This document shows positions 55,901 through 64,000 of a stretch of DNA of 64,000 nt, piece by piece. The first letter of the stretch is position 1, and each line of letters opens with the position of its first letter. The position numbers and the translations under genes were made by a program. Origin of the DNA: Amphibalanus amphitrite (Eukaryota > Arthropoda > Thecostraca > Balanomorpha > Balanidae); the NCBI RefSeq assembly GCF_019059575.1, contig NW_024883072.1, positions 62,001-126,000 of the forward strand, read 5' to 3'. The notes under the pieces were generated by a model. That model did not search any database and was not told the DNA's origin. It saw nothing but the letters and a program-made list of their open reading frames with translations.

Positions 55901-58900
55901 CATCATGTCCTTTTTTGGGGGGTTCGGGTCAGGTCAGGTCAGGTCACAAGGTCACCAAAACTGACACCACCTCTAAAAAAGTTCAAAGCTCTCTCAAAGG
56001 CACAGCTTTTATCCGATCGATGTAAAATTTACAGTACTTGAAGATGTCGCCCAGCTCTACAAAATGGCTATCTCGGATTTTTTATAAATGTGACCTAAGG
56101 TCAGGTCAGGTCATCGCTGCTCCCCATTATAAGTCAATGGGAGAATCGAAAAGTAGTTGTTTTTCAGCTAAATCGGGCGTGATTGTTCCTATATTTCGTT
56201 ATTGAAGTGTCTTGGGTCAGCAAATCACAGCCCATGTGAAACCATTTGCTTGTGACCTCGCTGAGGTCACGCTAGGTCATCTCCCTGGTCACCAGAGGTC
56301 ACCAGCGGTTTTTCTGCACTTACTTGTTATTGAATAGAGATAGAGACTCCGTTCGACGTTTATCGTGTTTGTCTCGTCAATGCGGATCGAATGATATGCA
56401 GCATGACCTATTTCGGTAAGGTCATGACCTTGACCTGAGGTCAAATTTTCAAAATGACCTTTCGAGGTCAAACTATATATCATTCGACGCGTCTCGACGA
56501 GCCAAGCACGATGGTGCATGAATCGTTTCTCTATTTTCTCGTGAATGCATGCTATAGTTAAAAACATTTTCAACGAAATTTGCCAAGTTGACCTTGCATG
56601 ACCTCTGTAGGCCAAACCGTTGAGCTGAGGTCAAATCTGACGAACCTTGGCGAAAGAGCTTGAAAAGAGCTATCGATTGCTTTTTTCCGCGGCTCTCTAG
56701 CTCTTCTAGTTTCCGAGCTACAGCGGAATATGTCCGGCAACACCGAAAACACTGAAATTTGACCTATGATGACCTCTAGCGACCTCAATATTGACCTTAG
56801 CGAAAAAATGACCGAAATACTTTCGAACGTACTTGTTATGGGCTTTCGTTTGCTTTTTTCCGCGTCTTCCTAGCCCTCTTCGTTTTCGAGTTAGACGGGG
56901 GGGGGGGGGTCATTTTGGCCCCCCCCCACCAGGGCGAAGGTGGCTCAGACCCACACCAGGGCGCGGGTTAAGGTCCTAGGTCATTGGTTGACCTTCCAGG
57001 TCAGGTCAACGACCCAAAAGTCAGGAAAATCGGAACCTGTTAGAAAGTCGTAAAGTGTGGCTGCTATGGGTTTTTTAGGGGTGCTGATCACGAATATCGT
57101 GTTAGTTTTGATCACAGATGATGTCTTTAAGCATTTAGACCAGTTTGGGTCAGGTCAGGTCAGGTCAACCAGTAGGGGTCGTGACGGGTATACGTAGTAG
57201 GTGTCAACCGGCTCTGACAGCTTCGTAATATGTTACGAAGGCACCAAAACTGCTTTGTAAACGTTCAAATGGTTTCTAAATTCGAATTCAGCTCCAAAAA
57301 CTAGCTTAGAAACATGTAAAACTCGAAAAGGTGAACCGAGGTCACCAAAGGTCAATGACCTGACCTTCAGGTGACCTTGAAATCCACCCTAATACATGGG
57401 AGCAGCATCGAATCACATTTTTGAGCCTTTGAAACCACGAAAAGCTTGCAAACGCGCGGCTAATGCGAGCCGACATACGCCGAATCGCGATTCCGGCCAA
57501 ACATGGTCTCGAGAAATAGGTCACAGGTCAAAGGTCATTTGGATCAGGGTCATGAAATTTTCAGAGTAGGTGTAAAATTGATTAACTCGAGGGTACTGAA
57601 AGTTTCGTCGCGATCGGCCGCTTTTTGCGCAAGTTATTCGCGAAAAACCATGGGGAGGGGTCCATCCGACCCCCCCCCCCACACACACACACACATGCGA
57701 GGGTTAAGTTTTAGCAATGCTATCGTTGATCAATAATTATCATTGCGTTTGAGGCCATGCTTGTCGCCGCTGCGTATCAAACCAGATTTCAATTTCTTAC
57801 ACCTGCCGATGTAAGCGTTTTTCTGCTCATCCGTACTCAATATTATTGCGCCACATAACTTAGTGACAAAAGCTGTTTCTTTTCATTGATGAATATTTTC
57901 ACGTCGTTCGTATATTTACAGCACATTATCATTCACAATGCACGCAAACCTTTTTACTTCTTGGTATGACAGTTTGACGTTTGTGAAAAGCGATAATGTG
58001 AACACATATAGGTATTGCACAAACCGGTTTCTATATTACTTCATCAGTGTGCAAATATATAAATAAAACACACGTTTTCTATTTTGTGTGTTTTATTTAT
58101 ATATTTGCACACTGATGAAGTAATATCGAAACCGGTTTGTGCAATATATGTGTTCACATTATCGCTTTTCACTTTTTACTTCCTCCTCCTTCTGCCATTT
58201 TCCCCGTTGACCACCGTCCGCCGTCCGTCAGACGTTCCTGAAGCGGCTCCAGTCGACTCCCTTCGCGCGGATCACCCACGCAGAGGCCGTGGAACTTCTG
58301 CGCAGGCGCGGTGACCTGAGCTCCGCGCCGCGACCCGACGGTGACCTGAGCCGGGAGCACGAGCTGGCACTGCTGGAGCACACGGGGAACACACCAGTGT
58401 TCGTGACCGACTGGCCGGCGGAGCTGAAACCGTTCTACATGAGGCCCAGCGGAGAGAACACGGTGAGACAGAGGGGGAGAGGGAGAGAGCGGGTGGGGGA
58501 CGGGAGAAGGGAAAGAATGGTGTGTTGTTTGACGATATTTTCTCCGAGGATGATTCTCGTCATTACTTTTTATGTGCGTAGCAGGAATATTGTCCGAAAA
58601 GTGATCCCCGTGGGCTCTATTTTTGGAATATGCTGGTTACGGGAGGGATCACGTGTCCAGAAGTACTCAGTGTTCGCAAGGCAACTGTATTTCTTGTGTT
58701 GGTTGCCAAATTGTGACTGAACTAGACACCCTGTTCTGGATATGTGTGGTGTAGCGAGGTGTAATAGGTTCAAGCATCATATTTCATTGCCTTGTCAGGG
58801 AACGTAAGCAGAACTTCAGAAGTGTGAACAAGTCTTTTTACTTTGATGGCCTCGGGAAAATGGCAGCCAAGCTCCTTATGCGTTGCATGACGCTGGCCAC

Positions 58901-60402
58901 TTTGTCCACTAAATATCCCTAGGATTATACGTTCGCTGCCTTGTAAAATGCATTGTGCAACTGCATCCAGTCCTCATGTCATGACACGGTGGCGTGTACA
59001 TCGTCCCATCACGCAAGCATTTTCTTGGGAAACCGTAACATAGTGAAACGAGTGGACGGTGAATGTCATTGGGCATTGGAGTATGTTGAACATGTTCAGC
59101 AGCGGTTCGATTTCCTGTGCATGTTATGGTAGAGCTTAAATGTCACGGAAACATCCGTACTTTTGGTGGTTGACCCACAAAAAGTTGTGCTATCCCGAAA
59201 AAAAACCGAAGCAAAACTATAATGCTGGTGGTAAAGTAAACGCAGCATGCTGCGGGAAGTTGTTACACAACTATCCTCCATCTAACCTCCACTGTGCTTT
59301 GAGCGCTCGCTGACCGTCGCTCGTCTACCTGAGATCATCCTCCTGCCGAGGCCGGTGTTGACGGGGCGCTGTTACTGAGCGGCCGAGACCGAGGCGTCCG
59401 GCCGTCTGCAGTGGCTCGCAGAGCGCGGATTAGCCGCTGACTGGTGATCGCCTGCACCCGGATCTACCTCCCCACCCCACCCCGCCCGTCCCCACCCCCC
59501 ACCTTCATCCGTCCAACCCTCGCAGCCGACCGGTCCGGGCGGAGTATTTGGGAAGTGCCGCGCGCTGACAGGGTAGAAGACAGAACTGGCGAGCTCTGAG
59601 CGGAGCTGGTGATCTCACCAGTTGCACCGCTCCGGGTGGTTGGCATATCCGATTGTTGACTCGTATTCCGAACGTCCGGGAGTCGGGGTTTTATCCCAGT
59701 GCCAATTAGTGCATCGTTCAGTGACTTGGATCACCTCCAGTAACTGGTTTGTGGGTCTTTGCTAAGTGCCGTTAGGTCACCTTCCGTGGCGCTAAACAAA
59801 CAGCTAGCCTTCCGAATTCAGCCATTGTCAGCGAGCTCGTTTGGGCTGTTGTTTTACCTCACTTTCGATATAAGTTAGACCTTGGTACGTTGTCAAGTTT
59901 AGTGTTGGCGTTGAAGGTTGACAATGACGAAGCTGAATTTTAGGTTAAGGTGACGTTAGTGTTGCCGGTGAAATTACCGTTGACAACATCACGTTGATGC
60001 TGACACTATCGTTGACATTGAAGCTGACGATGCTCACGGAGCTGAAGGTGACATTGACATTGAAGATCACGACGCCGAAGCTAACATTGGCGCTGACGCT
60101 GACGTCGCTGTTGCCCCGCCTCCCTGCCTCAGGTGGCCGCGGTGGACCTGCTGGTGCCGCGGATCGGGGAGCTGGCCGGCGGCAGTCTGCGTGAGGACTG
60201 TGCCGACCGCCTGTCCTCCCGACTCGCCCGTCTGGGCCTGTCGGAGCGGCTGGACTGGTACGTCCAGCTGAGGCGCTACGGCGGCCCGCCCACGGCCGGC
60301 TACGGCCTGGGCCTGGAACGGCTGCTGCTGCTGCTGACCGGCCTGGAGCACGTCAGGGACGTGGTCCCCTTCCCCCGCTGGCTGCACCACTGTGACACCT
60401 AG
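49979..60402 (+). CDS. NARS2: Mitochondrial asparaginyl-tRNA synthetase
   Basis: Eight coding exons join without a frame break: 49979-50071, 50283-50394, 51573-51688, 52037-52261, 52493-52632, 53011-53242, 58232-58462 and 60133-60402 (1,419 bp, 472 residues; stop TAG). The enzyme charges mitochondrial tRNA-Asn in the matrix. Residues 1-31 form an Arg/Ser-rich presequence starting MVGLTRVCCTYVQRSVSR. Exons 2-3 encode the OB-fold anticodon-binding domain (GWLRSVRAQKSRVF). The class II catalytic core follows: GYLQVDTPVLTANDCEGAG, LTVSGQLHLE, motif 2 around FRAERSRTRRHLAEFR (241-256), and motif 3 GLGLER (441-446), ending DVVPFPRWLHH. Length matches the animal mitochondrial enzyme (about 477). A short acidic Ser/Asp insert (DSADSDGSSDSDD) in exon 5 is unusual. 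Introns 2 and 6 are filled with TTAA elements. Confidence 0.97.
50450..51401. mobile_element. TTAA-flanked element in NARS2 intron 2 (copy E4)
   Basis: TTAA lies at 50446-50449 and 51402-51405, with ends CCCTCGCCCATG.. and ..CGGGCGAGGG. A G-run/C-run hairpin (GGTTGGTGCAACC core) sits at both subterminal sides (50465-50500 and 51331-51360). It makes up 952 of the 1,178 bp of the intron and starts 55 bp after the splice donor. The interior has two GGGTCAtGTCAGGTCACGGAG-like blocks (50606, 50789), each followed by ATGACGTCAC. Confidence 0.83.
53893..55082 (+). mobile_element. TTAA-flanked element, forward arm (copy E5)
   Basis: TTAA lies at 53889-53892 and 55083-55086. It begins CCCGCGCCCTGGTGTGGG and ends CACCAGGGCGAAGG, with GGGGGGCCAAAATG hairpins inside both ends. 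It is nearly identical (only scattered differences, about 98% by eye) to the reverse complement of 55777-56967. The conserved 108-codon frame (54242-54568) shows no transposase features. Confidence 0.87.
55588..57703 (+). mobile_element. TTAA-flanked element, host of a nested copy (E7)
   Basis: TTAA lies at 55584-55587 and 57704-57707. Ends are CCCTCGCATGTGTGCGG.. and ..ACACATGCGAGGG. GGGT is repeated seven times at 55627-55660, a strong G-quadruplex pattern. Its body (55690-55772 and 56972-57703) matches 11880-12650 closely. It carries AGGTCA-C-AGGTCA-A-AGGTCA at 57528-57547. Confidence 0.85.
55777..56967 (-). mobile_element. TTAA-flanked element, inverted arm, nested (E6)
   Basis: Inserted in the TTAA of CCCAATTTTAAGGTCCTAGG; the intact site is seen at 11967-11985. 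TTAA is duplicated at 55773-55776 and 56968-56971. It is the reverse-oriented near-copy of 53893-55082, 694 bp away. Confidence 0.88.
57983..58172. mobile_element. 190-bp near-perfect palindrome (MITE)
   Basis: Arms of about 88 bp (GTGAAAAGCGATAATGTGAAC.. inward to ..TATAAATAAAACACAC) face each other across about 12 bp (GTTTTCTATTTT). It ends 60 bp before the acceptor of NARS2 exon 7, next to its pyrimidine tract. Confidence 0.88.
58463..60132 (+). other. NARS2 intron 7
   Basis: No element recognised, apart from loosely repeated TTGACRTTGAAGCTGACG motifs at about 59910-60110, immediately before the last exon, and a C-rich stretch at 59460-59510. Confidence 0.6.
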
Positions 60403-62150
60403 CGCCGCCCGGCGGCCGGCGCCGGAACTAACCGAGCGGCCGGCAGCAGCGGGGTAAGGAACAGTGGTGCTATGTGGATACTTTGATAGAGCAGGGCTTT
60501 CTGTGCTGAAATATATGACATGTGATGTGTTAGAAGAATGGACAGTTTCCTTTCTCGCGTGGTAACACTGACAACTATGATGCAGTTACATTGGGTTCAA
60601 AGCTGATTTAGTTACTAGGCTGATGACATACTTTGTAGTATCAAGTATTCGTGGCAACAATGAAGAAATGAAAATGAGAAAAGAAGCTTGTCGAAAGGAC
60701 ATATTACGGGAATAGTTTGATTTTCAGCTACGATTAGGTGCTGGATGCGTAGTGGTGCAGCGGCTTTTTCGAAGAGGTATTCGATGATTCCTGAATGCCG
60801 ACTGGAAAGAGCTAATCTTCCGATAAATAGCTACCGATTATCTGTACTATACTAGCTGGGATCGCGTAATGCGTGAGACAGTTTCATGATCGATTAGGCA
60901 ATAATATCATGCTTGAACTTCAATGATGCTATTTTATTGTTAAACGAATCTCCCTAACTTTTGAACTCATCTGTAAAAGCAACCCATCTTGGTTCCGTAA
61001 AATTCATGTCAACGTTCGCTCACCAGCATTTGCATTGCGAGACCAAATGATGAGGGTCGCATGTTCGCATGTCGGCTGTTTCGCATGTTATGGTTACACA
61101 GCTGAGCTGGCGTGTTTCCTGAAACACGTGATGCAGAACGGTTGATTTTCTTCCTGTTTATAACGGGTCATTCTCAAGTAGACAACTTGGGCGGGTGTAT
61201 GAGTTTAGTGGTGCTAGCAGGTAGCAACAGCTGCAGGGCAGCGAGAGGAAATGACGAGCGATGAGAGACATACGAGATTTTACTGTTCAGCGGAGTGCTT
61301 GAGCACGCGAATATAGAGCCGGGCTGGCGATGATTCAGTGAGACATGGAAAGTATTACGTATAGGTTTGTTTTATCACTGAAGTAAGCCAACATACGACA
61401 ACTACACAATTGAGCCTGTCTGAATGATCCCTAGATCCCAGGCCCCCTGGATTAGGACCTGCTTTTCTTACATTTGAACCTGTTGGTGGCCATCGACCTT
61501 GATGTTCCGTTTTATCGACCTTGTCCCTCCCGACCCTCTCCCGCTCTATGCATGGTTTAGCTCGCCCAACTTTTAGATTGAATGTTTACCTTCGTTTTTA
61601 TTTGTCATGTTTCCTGATGTGTTTCCAACACTTTCCTTTCTCCTGCAGCACGACCTAGTCCAAGGAACACCAATTGCGCGGTCCTTGGAACTGCAGTGAC
61701 AAAGTCCTTTTCCTCTGGGCGTGATTTACGGCTACTCCAGTGGCCACCAATGATCCGGAGCCGTCAGCAGCCAATGCATCGCACAGGCGGGCGATCGGAA
61801 CGGAGCTACACGGCGCGTCTCTGCTGAGGTCGAAACGCTACAAAACGTCGGCTTCCGTGAGTACCAAATCTGCAAAGCGTTATTTATATTTCAGTCTGGG
61901 ATAGCAAGACTTCTATGCTCTGCTAACTGGCGAAACGGAGAGTTCGGGTGGGCGCCGACGGAAAAAAAGAGCACGGTAACCCAATGCCGTCCGGGTGCCA
62001 CTAAAACCTTCACGTCTAAAGCTTTTTTAACCTGTTTTGTTCACATTTGGGGAAGGGGTGAATGTTCTATTCACATTTACGCTTTCTGAATCAATCTCTA
62101 TAAACAACCTAACCTCCTCAGTCCCCTGGGAACTCCTCCCTGACTCTCCC
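60403..62150. other. NARS2 3' flank, no further gene recognised
   Basis: I found no AATAAA in the first kilobase. An acceptor-like TTTCTCCTGCAG at 61638-61649 followed by GC-richer sequence to 61860 and a GTGAGT at 61858 could mark an untranslated exon, but no coding sense emerges. Confidence 0.45.
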
Positions 62151-63666
62151 CTCAGCTGCTATCCTAGCGGCGGGACTCAGAACTCAATGTTCCCCATCCG
62201 TCCACCAGGCGGCGGTAGCCAGGCCCGCCGTCGCCGCCGAGTCTCGCGTCGCGCCGGTGTCCGCCGGTACAGGCCCTCAGTGTGTGTCTGTGACCGCGAG
62301 TGGTGGGAGTGACACGTCAGACCGCCGAGCCGAGCCAGTGTGACACCGCGTGACTAGTGCTCTGTGCGTGACGTGACGAGCCAGCTGTGGGTGACACGAC
62401 GGCGGACCGGGCTAAAGGACGCTCCAGGACCGCGCCGCGAGTCCGAGCCCTCTTCAAGTAGGTTCCAGCAGCTGTGGGTGGGTGGGAGGGGGAGGGGCGT
62501 TTCCATGGCCAGTTTCCCGGGGAGGGGAGGGGTGGACAGGGGAAGGGGACACTGCAGTCGCTGGCCGGTGCTTTGCCCAGAGACGGTCAGTAGAAATGTT
62601 TGCGTCCCCCTGGTCCCTCTCCGCGGCCTCACGCCGCGTGACGCCCGGCTATGTCCGCCGACCGATAGCGCGCCGCCTCGGTCCCATAATTGTCACGGAG
62701 GAAAACGGCCAGCACCGGCGGGTTAGAGTTCAAGGAATGCTGCAGAGTCGCTATCGCGCTCACCGGCACGAACTTGGCTCATGATCAATTAGCTGCAGCT
62801 GCAGAAACTCCCGAGCTAAATCTCCCGTTTGGAACTCCACACCGATTACTGAGCGCGGTGACCCACCCCTGCTGTCCGCCTACCTTTCGCTCTGCGGTAG
62901 AAATTGGCCCGATAGCCCCAAGGCCGGGGCGGCGGCCACGGTACCGGGCCGTGGCGCGTGGGCCACCTCCTATCGGGCGGCGACATTGAGCGGACTTTGG
63001 CCGAGATAGGGCGGCGAGCGGCGATTTGCAGCGCCACTGCACCTGTCTGAGTCATCCGACACCGCCCGTCGGTCCCAGCTCTCTATCTGTTGATCGTCGA
63101 ACGACGGGGACTGATGATGGCTGGCAGCGTCTGTGCCGGTAGGGGAGGGGGGGGGAGGTGGTGGCCCCGTGGGTGCGAAACACGCGTGTGTTATCAGCGG
63201 CAGGTCGTGGTTCCACCGTGTCTCGCCGTTTGCCACCCACTTATCACTACCTTGTCGAATTGCGAAACGTCTATCGTACTTACGACGCTACGACCGTTCA
63301 CTTCAGGCGTCTAAAAACAATTGACGTTGGGACGCGCACCTTGCCTTGGCTCTGCTGCGTCTTCAGCAGCCTGGCGTGTACTGGAGCGGGATGAATGACA
63401 GTTTTATCACTTTATCTACTGACATTTGCCCGGGCTTCAGCGGTGCACGAGGTTGAGGGCAAACTTCGCCGACAGCGCTGGTAGTTTGCGCTGATAACTT
63501 GTGACAGGATAAAAACCTGTCGCTACCACGCTGCTCGGTCTAGTTCATATTTGATATTTGATATTGATCGGTGTGTCTAACTACGCGCGGCTGATGGTCG
63601 GCTAGGTTCCATTCCATCTTCATTCATTCCAATTCTGGCTCACATAATAGTAATTCATGCAAATAA
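62151..63666 (+). promoter_or_regulatory. GC- and CpG-rich stretch, possible promoter region
   Basis: 62160-63200 is GC-rich with many CpG and GGGGAGGGG/GGGTGGG boxes (62475-62545, 63141-63170). Overlapping open frames on both strands are compositional. It may be the promoter and first exon of a gene lying to the right. Confidence 0.35.
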
Positions 63667-64000
63667 TTGCTGGTACCTCGCGAAAAAATCTGCAGTTTTC
63701 ACATATTAGAAGTGTCGAAAGGCTACCGACCCCGTCCCTATCATCGTGCTACAATCTCCGTGGTAAGAGGGGGACGTGTCACGGTGCGGTGTGGTGTGGT
63801 GCTCTCCCCAGTCGCCGCAGCGGGGAGTATCGGGCTCCAGGAACTCGGGAACAACCAGTACCGTGTACTGGGGACGGTGAGACTAGTGGGGAGGCGTCTT
63901 TTCTCCTGGACGACACTGGACCGGGCGTGCATGGATGTGGAGTCAGACCTTGTGGGCGCAACACCACCGTCACCGACCACCACACCATCGTCACCACTAA
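63667..64000 (+). CDS. Possible partial exon at window edge
   Basis: The frame is open from 63667 to the end of the window, without an ATG for the first 90 codons. It contains GSIGLQELGNNQYRVLGTVR and a Thr/Pro/Ser-rich end. An acceptor-like CTCTCCCCAG at 63811 and a donor-like ACG|GTGAGA at 63878 could bound a 67-bp exon instead. Neither reading resembles a family I know, and the opposite strand is open too. Confidence 0.22.
   Translation, partial: MLVPREKICSFHILEVSKGYRPRPYHRATISVVRGGRVTVRCGVVLSPVAAAGSIGLQELGNNQYRVLGTVRLVGRRLFSWTTLDRACMDVESDLVGATPPSPTTTPSSPL

Noticed and set aside
54242-56615. Conserved 108-codon frame in the two inverted TTAA elements
   Set aside because: Both copies are recent duplicates, so identity does not show selection. 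The frame overlaps AGGTCA repeats and has no transposase motif.
59096-59130. tRNA-like GGTTCGATTTC
   Set aside because: No pairing stem and no cloverleaf partner sequence.

Overview
The window is metazoan nuclear DNA, rich in introns and transposable elements. Genes are split by GT-AG introns and many repeats are nested. An arthropod, perhaps a crustacean such as a barnacle, would fit the element content (a BEL/Pao LTR element, non-LTR retrotransposon debris, many TTAA-flanked elements). That assignment is inference only; no species marker was seen.

Layout: (1) 1-5585 is a tandem array of four ~1.3-1.45 kb satellite units, each with a CCACTACCCCTA-type minisatellite core. (2) 6769-16080 (+) holds the last three coding exons of a single-pass membrane protein with a Cys-rich juxtamembrane segment and a PPxY motif. 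Its 8.1 kb intron contains a 31-bp minisatellite built from the exon end plus splice donor, a Transib-like 2.67 kb element, TTAA-flanked elements and long CTC/CT tracts. (3) 16081-24212 holds no confident gene but many inverted-repeat elements. (4) 24213-40767 (-) is a complete three-exon nucleoside diphosphate kinase gene (awd/NME type, 153 aa). Its 14.75 kb second intron contains a young BEL/Pao retrotransposon (32418-38956) in the opposite orientation. (5) 41161-49145 is a dense repeat block with a 3,983-bp element bounded by 8-bp target duplications, two exons of a PHD-finger protein on the minus strand inside it, and non-LTR retrotransposon fragments. (6) 49979-60402 (+) is a complete eight-exon gene for mitochondrial asparaginyl-tRNA synthetase (NARS2, 472 aa). 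Its introns 2 and 6 are largely filled by TTAA elements, including two nearly identical 1.19 kb copies in inverted orientation. (7) 60403-64000 is intergenic or the upstream part of another gene, GC-rich from about 62150, with one doubtful exon at the right edge.

The two fully supported genes are housekeeping genes: nucleotide metabolism and mitochondrial translation. They share no evident pathway or operon logic. The most distinctive signal is the family of TTAA-flanked elements packed with AGGTCA hexamers, the half-site bound by nuclear receptors. It includes a conserved triple direct repeat with 1-bp spacers. The elements insert into one another, and paralogous empty sites elsewhere in the window confirm the TTAA target.
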